NCBI RefSeq assembly: GCF_016756315.1
Contig: NZ_AP024235.1
Coordinates: forward strand, 4,497,648 to 4,561,647
DNA: 64,000 nucleotides
Source of the DNA: Alteromonas sp. KC3
GTDB lineage: Bacteria > Pseudomonadota > Gammaproteobacteria > Enterobacterales > Alteromonadaceae
Direction: 5' to 3'
Shown: one piece after another, positions 18,399 through 28,222 of the stretch
Layout: every line of letters begins with the position of its first letter
Position numbering within the stretch: the first letter of the stretch is position 1
The notes under the pieces: generated by a model
What the model was told of the DNA's origin: nothing
The model's input: the letters and a program-made list of their open reading frames with translations, nothing else
The model's database searches: none
Made by a program: the position numbers and the translations under genes

Positions 18399-18436
18399 AG
18401 GCTCCGCTTTGTGAAGCGGAGCCTTTTGATTTTTTT
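18399..18436. terminator. Strong hairpin terminator at the island's right flank
   Basis: An 11-bp perfect stem, AGGCTCCGCTT / AAGCGGAGCCT, with loop TGTG, followed on plus by TTTGATTTTTTT. It sits just past the porin stop, so it probably serves the minus-strand porin as well, but the T-tract is better on plus. It may have belonged to a plus-strand gene that lay next to it before the island inserted. Confidence 0.7.
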
Positions 18437-19613
18437 AAAATACGAAATTAACCGCCACTCTTGCCAGTGTCGCGTCTAAGCTGCTATCTACGTCATCTGA
18501 ACGTCTTGATACCTCAGCCTTAATTGCCATTCCCGCAGTAATGTCATAACGAAGCGATGCGGTAACAACGGAGTATTCCGACAATTGAGATTGCTGACTG
18601 CCAATGGCAAGTGCCGTCAACGCACCGGCCACATCGGCAGGTAAGCCAGAAGCTGCGATAGCGGCAATACTGTCACTATATTTAACGTCTCCAGAGGATT
18701 CGAAGTTTTCATAAGTGAGTGCAGGCGTCCATTTACCAAAGCGCGCGCCCACGGTGACATAATATGCTTCGTCATCGTTGGCGAAGGTATTATCTACAGA
18801 TATTTCTGTGTATTCAGCACCAATGAAATAATCGAAATTATCGTACATTAGGCTGAAGCCGATAAATTCACCGGTATCCTCTTCAATCCGCAGCGAGTCT
18901 GCCAAATCAACAAACCCTAGTGCCTCTAAACTATCAAAACCGTTACCCAGTGCCTGCGCTGTTTCATTCGCAGACTTGGTAAGGTCTATTGTATTAGTTG
19001 TTCGGCCAAAAACACTACGTAGTGTTAGCGTCTCGCTACTCACTTGTGCTGACACCAAAACGGTATTGTCACCAACATTGTCCGCCCCAAGGGTTGTGCC
19101 TTTAAATTGCCCAAAAGCGACATCGAACATGTAGTCCCAGCCACCTGTATAACCCGTCTTCGACAGCTTCACGCCGTCAAGGTTGTTAAATGGCACGTCA
19201 TACACAACACCGGGTGCAGTAATCCAGTGATAGGTATATCCAACGTCCAACGACGAAGAATAAGTAAACAGCGGTAATCGAGAGCGTCCCGCCACTAAGG
19301 TTAGCGATGGTGTAATTTTATAGCTTAGATAAGCCCATTCAAAATCAACGTCATAATCTTCGCTACCTCGGCCTAGTACCTGAGCAGTAGCAGACAATTT
19401 GTCAGAAATATCTGACGATACCTGCAAAGCAAACAAACTTTCGTTGCTGAAATCAGGATCATCGTCATAACCCAAAAAAGTATCATCCGATGAAGTGGCA
19501 CCAACAACCACGTTTCCAAACCCATTAATTCTTACTTTGTCTGCGGCAGTTGACGATAGTGATAATGATGAAGCAGTTAGCAGCACTGTTAAGCGCAATA
19601 AATTAGATTTCAT
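18435..19613 (-). CDS. Outer-membrane porin-like beta-barrel
   Basis: 392 residues. An N-terminal signal peptide (KSNLLRLTVLLTASSLSLSS, cleaved near TAA-DKV) is followed by alternating beta strands and a final aromatic residue (RVAVNFVF), which is the outer-membrane insertion signal. The WAYLSYKITPSLTLVAGRSR and LYDNFDYFIGAEY-like strands match the porin/OprO-P-like superfamily. It lies 10 bp after a small PstS-like periplasmic protein, so the two are probably one operon for uptake of an anion such as phosphate; the substrate is inferred only from that neighbour. Confidence 0.8.
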   Translation of the reverse strand: MKSNLLRLTVLLTASSLSLSSTAADKVRINGFGNVVVGATSSDDTFLGYDDDPDFSNESLFALQVSSDISDKLSATAQVLGRGSEDYDVDFEWAYLSYKITPSLTLVAGRSRLPLFTYSSSLDVGYTYHWITAPGVVYDVPFNNLDGVKLSKTGYTGGWDYMFDVAFGQFKGTTLGADNVGDNTVLVSAQVSSETLTLRSVFGRTTNTIDLTKSANETAQALGNGFDSLEALGFVDLADSLRIEEDTGEFIGFSLMYDNFDYFIGAEYTEISVDNTFANDDEAYYVTVGARFGKWTPALTYENFESSGDVKYSDSIAAIAASGLPADVAGALTALAIGSQQSQLSEYSVVTASLRYDITAGMAIKAEVSRRSDDVDSSLDATLARVAVNFVF

Positions 19614-19623
19614 GGTGTCGCTC

Positions 19624-20037
19624 CTATTTTGTAAACACTACTTTTACGCCGTCTGAAACTTGCGCAGCATCAACGTATCCAATTGCGTTTTTGTTATTCG
19701 CGACTAAATCTAGAACGCTAGCATCATTGCCAACTTCTTTTGGAGGCGTTCCTTTACCAGTAAAAATTTGTTTCGACCAATAACTTTTTACTTGCGCCGT
19801 GCTTCGCCCCAGCACGCTGCTATTAAAATTATCAACGGAACTACCCGCGCCAATATTGATTGGCAACGCTTCACTACCGTCGGGGAATTGACTGTTTTTT
19901 CCTAAATACAGGCGCTCTACCACGCCTTGATCTATAGCGGAAGAGTTGGAAGGATGAACAATGACGGCAATTTCAGCCGTAGCAGATAAACTCATGGCGC
20001 TTGCAACCAACAACCAAGCAAGTGATTTTTTAGGCAT
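19624..20037 (-). CDS. Small PstS-like periplasmic substrate-binding protein
   Basis: 137 residues from the ATG at 20037 (GAGAG upstream); a longer reading to 20100 adds 21 residues without support. A signal peptide (SLAWLLVASAMSLSATAEIA) precedes a compact binding fold: IAVIVHPSN, LYLGKNSQFPDGS, FNSSVLGRS, and KNAIGYVDAAQV near the end. Segments of this kind occur in phosphate ABC-transporter binding proteins, but this is about half their length and no transporter genes are near. It probably works with the porin downstream. Confidence 0.75.
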   Translation of the reverse strand: MPKKSLAWLLVASAMSLSATAEIAVIVHPSNSSAIDQGVVERLYLGKNSQFPDGSEALPINIGAGSSVDNFNSSVLGRSTAQVKSYWSKQIFTGKGTPPKEVGNDASVLDLVANNKNAIGYVDAAQVSDGVKVVFTK

Positions 20038-20223
20038 TATGTGCTCTCTCAAAAAGATAGTGTGTATTGTCCTTGTGATCTTTGATTCTTGTAAGAACAA
20101 ACAATGACTATCCCTGTCTCGCTTTTTGAGTGTTGTCGTAGTTTTTAAATTCGTCCAGTTTATACACTGATTTTTTAGTATTTTTTCGTTAACAAGAAGC
20201 CAAATAACGTTGAAGACGTAGCC

Positions 20224-21764
20224 TTATTTTAAATAGTGCTCAAGAAACCGCGCATGGGAAGGTAAAGACGCTACCTGCTGCATGACCTGCTGCTTTAACC
20301 CTGTCATAAATTGTTTTAATGCCGCCTCACTCATTTCATCTGCAACACGATGATATTGCTTGGGTAGCATGCCTTGCCCCATTAATACTTGAGTCCAAGA
20401 ATCAACGCGGAATATGTCACCATCGTCAAGAAACACGCGGCCAGTTTGTTCAAACAAACGTAATTTATGCGTAAGCGACAGGGGAATATCCATGCGCTGA
20501 CATTGTTGCCAAAACGGACTATCGTGTCGGTTCGTTACCTTATAATGCATGACGATAAAATCGAGGATGGCGTCCATCTCGCTGGTAAATTTAGCGTTGT
20601 ACTCATCAATTGCACTTTGCGTAACACCGTCAAATGGGAATAACCGCATCAATCTCACAAGCCCCGTCATAATTAGGTGAATACTTGTAGATTCTAACGG
20701 CTCGATAAAGCCACTTGCTAACCCCAAAGCCACACAGTTTTTATTCCAACCCTTGCGCCGCTTGCGGGGTAAAGCGAATAACACGAGGGCTGTTAATAGG
20801 GTCACCCGACACCTGCGCTTTTAGTGTTGCTATCGCTTTTTCATCACTCATAAAGCGACTGCAATACACAAGACCATTTCCCATTCTCTCTTGTAACGGT
20901 ATCTGCCACTGCCAACCCGCTTCATGAGCGATGCTTTTGGTAAGGCAATGGGGGTTGGGTAAGCGTCGTTTGCATAGCTACTGCACTATCGCAGAGTAAG
21001 AAGTGACGCCAGTCGTCATAGCCTGTGTGCAAGGTTTCTTCGATAAGTAACCCCTTAAAGCCTGTACAATCAATAAAGAAGTCGCCTTTTATTTCACTAT
21101 TGTCAGCAAGATTCAGTGACGTGATATTACCTGACGTTGGGCATTGCTGTACTCGATTGATATCACCTTCGATATGCGTCACGCCCGCATCAATGGCAAG
21201 TTGTTTCAAGAATCGTCCATAGGCCACCGCATCGAAGTGATAAGCAAAATTAAGCGGGACGGTATCGGAAGAAGCAAACTTGCCTTGTTTTGCTGCTAAC
21301 AATTCAGGGCAATAGTCTCCGAACTCACCAGCAAAACCATAGTCTTTCGCCCGTAACCAAAATGATGAAATTCACCCGCCCAGCACTCTCTGCCGGTAAT
21401 GCCGAATGAGTGAATATAGCTATGAGATTTTTCGCGCCAGTTTTGAAATTCAATACCCAGTTTAAAGGTGGCTTGCGTCGCACGCATAAACGCCTTTTCA
21501 TCAATACCGAGAAGCTTGTGAAAGGTGCGAATAGGGGGAATAGTTGCCTCTCCCACACCTACAATGCCAATATTTTGATTCAACCAATGTTACTGATATG
21601 GATTTCCCTAATAACCGCGACAGGGCAGTGGCCGCCATCCATCCCGCGGTGCCACCACCTGCAATTACTACTTGTTTTACAGGTGACTGGATAGCTGAGG
21701 AGTCTGGCAAAGAATCAAAATGCGCTTGCCCTTGTGTGGTGCTCTCACTATCTAATGGCGGCAT
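20224..21764 (-). pseudogene. Tryptophan-halogenase-like flavoprotein, copy B, decayed
   Basis: Fragments in all three minus frames join into one 510-residue flavin-dependent halogenase-like protein. They read in order: FAD site [61 protein letters not shown] (the W-x-W-x-I-P halogenase signature), and ALGLASGFIEPLESTSIHL. The frame is broken by small deletions near 21580 (A-run), 21360 (T-run), 20940 (2 bases) and 20760. The start overlaps the end of copy A, as in a former operon. Members of this family sit beside TonB receptors in Alteromonadales and often act on substrates other than free tryptophan. Confidence 0.85.
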
Positions 21765-23324
21765 GTGCGTGCTCCTCTGAATACTGCGCACTAAGCTGGG
21801 TTAGGAGCGCTCGGTTAGTGGGTAAACCTGCTAAGTAAGCCTGTTGAGTTTGCACTAGCTTATTTCGTAATGCTTGTGCTTTACGTGCAGTTTCTGCTGT
21901 CATTGCAGTAGCCGGCATTGCCGTGTTAAATCCCATGCCATACAAAACATATTGATAGCTTGCAGAGGGGAAAATTTCTTCATTTTCAATTAAATCTAAG
22001 CGAGAAGGGCTTTGATAACGCCAAATCTCTAATAACTCTTCAAGCGAACCAGGGAATACTAGACGGCTCGCGCTGTGCCAACCAATAGGGCTCTGTGCGA
22101 TCGCTAAGGACATAGTGCAGTTTTAAAAATCAATAACGCGCTGCCAGCGGTACGTAAAACGCGAATTGTAACGCTTTGCGACAAGTTCCATATGTCTACG
22201 GTTTTGTGGAAACGCATCGCATAACATGCGCAAACCTAGCTCGACCATAGCGATGGCAGATGCCTCAAGTGGCTCAACGAATCCGGACGACATGCCCAAA
22301 CTTAAACAGTTTTTAACCCAAAATTGCTGTCGATATCCGGGTGAAAAACGCAGCGTTCTAACATCGTTTTTTTGAATATTCTCTGGGTAGCGCAGACTTA
22401 CCTGATTGAGCAAGGTATCTATAGCAGCCTTTCGCTAGTTAGCGTATCCGCATACACCAGCCCTATGCCGCGCCTGTGCTGAAGGCCAATATCCCATGTC
22501 CACCCATTAGATTGCGCTGTTGCGATTGTGGTGCTGCTAATAGCGTTATCGTTTTCTGCATAAGGTACTTGTACTGCCACCGCTCTGTTGTTGATAAGCG
22601 TGTGCTCTACACTTTGCCACGGTACTTTGTAGTGCTTCTCAATAAGCACTCCTTGCTGGCCAGAACAGTCAATAAACAGATCGCCCTTAATGCTATTCCC
22701 ATCACCTGTCGTAACAAATTGAATAAACCCATTATCGCAAGTATTTACCTGTGCGATATGCGCTTGCTGATAGTGCACATTCAGCTTTTCAATACAGTGC
22801 TTTTTAAGCAACAACGCCAATGCTGAAGCATCAAAATGATAGCCATAATTCAGCACATGGGCATATTCGGGGGTACTTAACTGCTTGGGCGCTCGTCCGG
22901 CGTGGCATAGCGCAGCTTGCAAAGAAAAAGCATCTTGATATTCATCATCTTTTGCAAAGGTTTGCCAGCACGCGTGAATATCAAGTTCATTGTAACCATT
23001 TGGAACGGTAAAAGGGTGGTAGTAAATATGCGGTTTGTCAGTAGCGTTTCGCCAGTTTACAAAGGACGAACCTTGTTTGAACGATGCAGAGCACGTCGTT
23101 AAAAAATCACTTTCGCTGATACCAATATCGATAAGGGTGTCTCGCAATGATGGCCATGAGCCTTCACCTACACCTATTGTTGGTATATTAGGTGATTCAA
23201 TTAACGTTACGTTAATTGAAGAATGAAGCTTTGACGCTAAAACGCCTGCAGCTAACCATCCAGCCGTTCCACCACCAACGATGACGACGTTTTTCACCTC
23301 TTGGGTTACATCATCTTGCGCCAT
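21748..23324 (-). pseudogene. Tryptophan-halogenase-like flavoprotein, copy A, decayed
   Basis: The first 301 codons (start 23324) are intact: NVVIVGGGTAGWLAAGVL FAD motif, NIPTIGVGEGSWPSL, GDLFIDCSGQQGVLIE, NGWTWDIGLQHRRGIGLVY. After SERLL a base is missing near 22430, and the correct reading continues as AAIDTLLNQVSLRYPEN in another frame. A further T is lost near 22126 (should read VIDFLKLHYVLS), and a third shift lies near 22065 before SLEELLEIWRYQSPSRLD. Total span of 525 codons fits the family. The WTWDIG motif also departs from W-x-W-x-I-P. Both copies lie 112 bp and more downstream of the TonB receptor and were probably transcribed with it. Confidence 0.85.
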
Positions 23325-23435
23325 AACAATTACATCGTAAATAAAACTAAAATTACACTATCAAAGTTTACCTAGGGTAAAAAGCCCCGCTAACACGCAA
23401 CCCAATACATGCTAGCGGGTAACACACCCCACAGT

Positions 23436-26400
23436 TTAAAACTTGTAGCGTACTCCAAGGGCATATCGAGCACCTAGCTCGTCGATTTGCCATAGCATTG
23501 CGCTTGTTCTTCCATGCCTGCGAATGTTCTCTTCAGTGACATTAATACCTTCAAGCGATACAGTAAGGTCTTCATTCACGTCATAAGACACACTAAAGTC
23601 TATTTGTGAATAAGACTCGGTGTAACCCGGCTCGTTAATATACTGAGAGGTAGTATCCAAGAATTTATCTCGCCAGTTGTACGCAACACGTGCTTGCAGC
23701 GCGTCTTTTTCGTACATGAAGATTAAGTTAGCCGTATCGCTTAGCCCAACAAGAGCAAACTGAGTGATTGATGGGTTTGCATCATTATCAAAGCCGATAT
23801 CCCCCGTTACCGTGGTGTAGTTTGCAAGTACACCGAATCCGCTGTCACCAAAGAAGTGCTGTGCCGCAAGTTCGAAACCGTAGATATTCGCCGCTTTGTT
23901 ATTAACAGGCTTTGAATTGATAAAGGTAATCAGTGGATCATCACTATTCGGTAACACATCAAACTGTTGTTCGAATTGTTCATCGGTAAGCGAGTTGTAA
24001 TCGATGCCGTTCTCAATAGCCGCAACCATGTTAAATAGCGACGTATCATTCACTGGGATCCCACGCGCCTCTAGCTCAGCGCGAGCTTGTTGTGCTCTAG
24101 GACCAGCAGTGACATCGCGAAGACCAAATACGCTCTCTTCTACTTGCTCGTTACCGATAAAGTTTTTAACCCGCTTATCATAGAAGCCTACTGACACATA
24201 GCTCGTTTCGTCGAAATAGTATTCTAGTGATAAGTCTACGTTATCAGATTCAAGTGGTATCAGTGACGGGTTACCCGAACTAGCCGTTGCAGTAATACTA
24301 TCGCTTAGTAGCGTAGGTCCACTTTGTGGCGATACTGATGCAGCAGCGCTTAAGTTATTGTAGGTCGGTCGGGCAATAGTTTTGCTATACGAGAAGCGGG
24401 CAATAACGTTTTCCACCACTTCAATATCAAAGTCGAGTGCTGGCAACACGTGATCGTAACTGGCTTCTACAGCCACATCTTCCATATCGCTACCAAAACG
24501 CACGTTAAAGTCATTATTACCTTCCCACGCAATGCCGCTTGGTAAGCTAATGTTGGCAATAGAGGTCACGTCGGTATTCTCATATCGAACGCCAGTGAGT
24601 AGGTTATACTCCATGCCATTGAGCTCACCGGATAAATCGAGTTCGAAGTACACCGCAGTAATATCTTCTTCAATGGTCCGGTTTGTTGCAAATGGGTTGT
24701 TGGCTAAAAAGTCAAAGCCATACTCTTGCGCGGCGAACGCGCCAATCTGAGCAACGCTACCTGTAAAGCCCTGAGAAAACATACCCTCAGTATTGAAGTC
24801 ACTAAATTCACTGGCAAGGTCAAGTGGCGTTAGAGAGCCTGCAGGCAACTCGCCTGGGTTTTCAATACCCCAGTTACCCATAGTATGACGCGTAAGTGAT
24901 TGTAATGAGGTACTTTCCATAGAGCGAGATTCAATACCAAAATTGATGCTGCCCGTATCCATTGCATAGCTACCGTCAATTCGCGCCTGTGTTATTTCGG
25001 TATCTTGAGATGAGAAATTCATATCAAGAATAGAGGTGCCTACATCATCTTGATCGAGAACGCCGTTACCATTTAGGTTGTCGCGTGCTACATCGTCAAA
25101 ATCAACGAACATAATGGGGAATTCACCCGTAAAGTCTACACCTTGACCTCTTACTACGTTGGCACCTAGCCCCAAGTTAGTCCAAGTACCGTAAGGCGCG
25201 TCTGGACGACCCTCTGCCGTTGAATTGTGCACATCAAAGACAAGTGTTAAATCATCATTAACAAAGTATTCGACGTTCAAACCGATAGACTTATTCTCAT
25301 TCACTTGATTTAGTTCTTGAAGGGCTAAGCCTAAGTCGCGCGGAAGTAAATCGCGGCGCTCCTGCGAGATCAACACAGGTGTTTTTACTGTCTCATCATC
25401 AAAAGTTAACTCTGCAAAGTAACGATCATCCATCCAAATAGACTGTTCAGCTCGCGCCTCATACAAGTCTTGGCGTGAGTACGTATAATCTAGGGTAGCA
25501 GTCACTTTTTCTGATGGAGCGTACTGGAAAGTAAGTTGTGCGTTGGTTCTTTCACGCTCTCTGTCAGCCATGTAATAACGAAGGTCTGAGGGAATAGCAA
25601 AAAGCTGCCCTAATGCCGGAGCGTTGTTTAAAACTACAGGGTCGCCGCTTGCTGGATTAGCAGGGTCTGGTGATTGCGGCACAGTGCCATCGAATTCATT
25701 AACGCGCCATTGGTTTACGAAAGCACCTTGTGCAGCACTATCACGCTGCTGGAAAGAACCGGTGAAGGTGAAACCAAAGGTTCGATCGTCATTTAAGTAG
25801 TTAATAAAGCCTGACATTTCAGGCGTTACATCATCGCCTACACGATTAGTAGTATCATGCAGTGCTTTGGCACCTACACTGGCAGTTAAACCTGATTCAG
25901 CTGCGCTAAAAGGACGCGCCGTTTTAATATTAACCGTTGCACCAATACCACCGGTTGCAATACTTGCTCGGCCAGTTTTATACACTTCTACCGCTCTGAT
26001 ACTCTCTGACGCAAGATCTGAAAACTCAAACGCTCGAGAATTTGGAGTGCCACCACCGCCAGGCAACGCAGAACCTGGCATTGTCCTGCCATTTAATGTG
26101 ACCATATTGAAGTCTGGTCCAAAGCCACGTGCTGTTACTTGGCTACCTTCACCATTATTACGGTTAATTGAAATACCTGTAATACGCTGGAGTGATTCCG
26201 CTAAATTGGTGTCCGGGAATTTACCAATATCTTCAGCAGATATGGCATCTACGACCCCTGCAGAGTCACGCTTAATTCCCATTGACTCTTGGACACTACC
26301 TCGAATTCCCGATACTTGTATAACTTCAATATTATCGTTGTCCGACGTTTCTTGTGCCATAAGCGGCGCGGTTAGTCCTGTCCCAAGGATAAGGGACAAA

Positions 26401-26447
26401 CTCGCTGCGACTTTGGTTTTATGCGGTGTTATTAGTTTCACAGTCAA
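23436..26447 (-). CDS. TonB-dependent outer-membrane receptor
   Basis: 1003 residues. A signal peptide (ASLSLILGTGLTAPLMAQ) is followed by a TonB box-like IEVIQVSG, a plug domain (RDSAGVVDAISAEDIGKFPDTNLAESLQRITG, TARGFGPDFNMVTLNGR) and a long 22-strand-type barrel ending in GVRYKF. These are the marks of the Xanthomonas/Caulobacter TonB receptor subfamily that imports sugars or glycosides with energy from TonB-ExbB-ExbD. It is divergent from the GH1 glucosidase and shares three LacI-type operators with it, so it probably imports the beta-glucoside that the plus-strand genes use. Confidence 0.95.
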   Translation of the reverse strand: MTVKLITPHKTKVAASLSLILGTGLTAPLMAQETSDNDNIEVIQVSGIRGSVQESMGIKRDSAGVVDAISAEDIGKFPDTNLAESLQRITGISINRNNGEGSQVTARGFGPDFNMVTLNGRTMPGSALPGGGGTPNSRAFEFSDLASESIRAVEVYKTGRASIATGGIGATVNIKTARPFSAAESGLTASVGAKALHDTTNRVGDDVTPEMSGFINYLNDDRTFGFTFTGSFQQRDSAAQGAFVNQWRVNEFDGTVPQSPDPANPASGDPVVLNNAPALGQLFAIPSDLRYYMADRERERTNAQLTFQYAPSEKVTATLDYTYSRQDLYEARAEQSIWMDDRYFAELTFDDETVKTPVLISQERRDLLPRDLGLALQELNQVNENKSIGLNVEYFVNDDLTLVFDVHNSTAEGRPDAPYGTWTNLGLGANVVRGQGVDFTGEFPIMFVDFDDVARDNLNGNGVLDQDDVGTSILDMNFSSQDTEITQARIDGSYAMDTGSINFGIESRSMESTSLQSLTRHTMGNWGIENPGELPAGSLTPLDLASEFSDFNTEGMFSQGFTGSVAQIGAFAAQEYGFDFLANNPFATNRTIEEDITAVYFELDLSGELNGMEYNLLTGVRYENTDVTSIANISLPSGIAWEGNNDFNVRFGSDMEDVAVEASYDHVLPALDFDIEVVENVIARFSYSKTIARPTYNNLSAAASVSPQSGPTLLSDSITATASSGNPSLIPLESDNVDLSLEYYFDETSYVSVGFYDKRVKNFIGNEQVEESVFGLRDVTAGPRAQQARAELEARGIPVNDTSLFNMVAAIENGIDYNSLTDEQFEQQFDVLPNSDDPLITFINSKPVNNKAANIYGFELAAQHFFGDSGFGVLANYTTVTGDIGFDNDANPSITQFALVGLSDTANLIFMYEKDALQARVAYNWRDKFLDTTSQYINEPGYTESYSQIDFSVSYDVNEDLTVSLEGINVTEENIRRHGRTSAMLWQIDELGARYALGVRYKF

Positions 26448-26493
26448 TCTCTCTTTCAGTGTGCTTTTGTTTGTTGCTGATCCCTAGCGCTCC

Positions 26494-26509
26494 GAGAAAG
26501 GGCTTTCTC
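26494..26509. promoter_or_regulatory. LacI-type operator 1
   Basis: GAGAAAGGGCTTTCTC, one base off a perfect palindrome; nearest to the TonB receptor start (47 bp upstream). Same core as operators 2 and 3. Confidence 0.7.
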
Positions 26510-26536
26510 AAAGAGAAACAACGAAGCCCGGATAAA

Positions 26537-26550
26537 AGAAAGCGCTTTCT
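26537..26550. promoter_or_regulatory. LacI-type operator 2
   Basis: AGAAAGCGCTTTCT, a perfect 14-bp palindrome with central CG, typical of LacI-family repressors. Confidence 0.75.
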
Positions 26551-26740
26551 CAAAGGTAATCCAACACCCTCGCCAGATCAACACATTTTTTACATTTAGT
26601 TCACAGCAGTCAGCATTAAAACGGGCAAACCTAAAACTAAATCAATTATATCAATAAATTAAGTTAATGAGACTCATAAAACAAAAGTAGAAAAAATCCA
26701 CAGATTTTATTGATTAATTAACAAATAAATTAAAAACATT

Positions 26741-26758
26741 TGAGAAAGCGCTTTCTCA
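26741..26758. promoter_or_regulatory. LacI-type operator 3
   Basis: TGAGAAAGCGCTTTCTCA, a perfect 18-bp palindrome about 100 bp before the glucosidase ATG. With operators 1 and 2 it brackets the divergent promoter region (spacing about 43 and 205 bp), allowing a DNA loop. The region 26448-26861 holds no gene. Confidence 0.82.
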
Positions 26759-26861
26759 TTAAGTGTTTCATGTGCTATAAATTCGGCAGGTTACCGTTGA
26801 AGAGCAGTTCTCCTTCATTGGCTTAGATGGAAAAAGAAGAACAGAAACTAGGGTTTAACAA

Positions 26862-28202
26862 ATGAACAGCATCACGCTTCCCGCTAACAGTCCGCTATTA
26901 AGTAAAGATTTTATATTCGGATCAGCAACCTCGAGTTTCCAAATAGAGGGCGATATTGAAAATCGTTTGGAATGTATCTGGGACACATTTTGTGAGCGCC
27001 CCGGAGCAATAGCTGATAATTCAAATGGTGCTATTGCTTGCGATCATATAAATCGCTGGGAAGAAGACCTCGACATACTAGTCGACTTGGGCGTGGACGC
27101 GTACCGGTTGTCAATCTCGTGGCCCAGAGTCATTGACGAGGAAGGCGAATTAATTGAAAAGGGTGTGAAGTTCTACTCGACACTTATTGATGCGTTAAAC
27201 GCGAAGGGAATTAAACCCTTTGTCACACTATATCATTGGGATCTTCCTCAATATTTGGAAGATAAGGGCGGGTGGTTGTTCAGACAAACAGCGTATGCGT
27301 TTGAAAACTACGTCGATAAGATTACCACTGTACTGGGCACAAGGGTGTATTCATACGCCACTTTCAATGAACCATTTTGTAGCGCCTATCTAGGGTATGA
27401 AATAGGAGTACATGCACCAGGAAGAGTGGGCCGCGCAAATGGACGCACAGCAGCACACCACATTTTGCTTGCACACGGTTTAGGAATGAAAGTACTGCGC
27501 CGCAATGTACCTAATTGCCAAGCCGGTATTGTACTAAATTTTACACCTTGTTATCCAAATACCGATAGCGATGCGGATAAGCACGCGACCCGTGTCGCCG
27601 ATGAATACATTAATCAATGGTACATGCAGCCTGTTATGGAAGGTGCTTATCCTGATGTTCTTCACTCACTCCCTATACAAGATAGACCACCCATTGAAGA
27701 AGGCGACATGGCGCTTATTTGTCAGCCCATCGACTTTATTGGTATTAATTTCTACACGCGTTTGCATTATTCCGCCCCAAAAGACAAAGACACATTATTT
27801 TTTGAGCATAGTCACCGGGGGCCTTTAACGGACATTGGTTGGGAAATATATCCTCAAGCGCTTCATGATCTATTGACATCGCTTCACAAGAGATATGTGT
27901 TGCCGCCTGTCTTTATCACCGAAAATGGTGCTGCAATGAAGGATGTGATAGAACAAGGTGTTGTGAATGACACCGACCGAATTTCCTATTACCACCATCA
28001 TCTAAACATGGTCGACAAAGCCATGAAAGAAGGTGTTGAAGTAAGTGGTTACTTTGCATGGAGCCTTTTAGATAACTTCGAATGGGCAGAAGGTTATGAA
28101 AAGCGATTCGGGCTAGTACATGTCGACTTTAACACGCAAAAGCGTACCTTGAAGCAAAGTGCGCTGGCCTACAAAAAGCTTATAGCAAGCCGAAACAAAT
28201 AA
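26862..28202 (+). CDS. GH1 family beta-glucosidase
   Basis: 446 residues, usual for GH1. It cleaves terminal beta-linked glucose or galactose by a retaining mechanism. Seen: the N-terminal signature FIFGSATSSFQIEGD, the acid/base glutamate in YATFNEP (Glu170) and the nucleophile in FITENGAA (Glu354), with SLLDNFEWAEGYEKRFGLVHVD near the end. No signal peptide, so it acts in the cytoplasm on imported disaccharides. It is first of an operon with the GPH symporter (20 bp gap) and the LacI regulator. Confidence 0.95.
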   Translation: MNSITLPANSPLLSKDFIFGSATSSFQIEGDIENRLECIWDTFCERPGAIADNSNGAIACDHINRWEEDLDILVDLGVDAYRLSISWPRVIDEEGELIEKGVKFYSTLIDALNAKGIKPFVTLYHWDLPQYLEDKGGWLFRQTAYAFENYVDKITTVLGTRVYSYATFNEPFCSAYLGYEIGVHAPGRVGRANGRTAAHHILLAHGLGMKVLRRNVPNCQAGIVLNFTPCYPNTDSDADKHATRVADEYINQWYMQPVMEGAYPDVLHSLPIQDRPPIEEGDMALICQPIDFIGINFYTRLHYSAPKDKDTLFFEHSHRGPLTDIGWEIYPQALHDLLTSLHKRYVLPPVFITENGAAMKDVIEQGVVNDTDRISYYHHHLNMVDKAMKEGVEVSGYFAWSLLDNFEWAEGYEKRFGLVHVDFNTQKRTLKQSALAYKKLIASRNK

Positions 28203-28222
28203 ATGGGCAGTGGAGACATCAC

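Noticed and set aside
22476..23226. Plus-strand frames over the halogenase region
   Set aside because: Short shadows of the minus-strand gene with no motifs or ribosome sites.
26762..26776. Possible second parS half-site TGTTTCATGTG
   Set aside because: Only the left half matches; the right arm (CTATAA) does not, and it lies in the LacI operator region.
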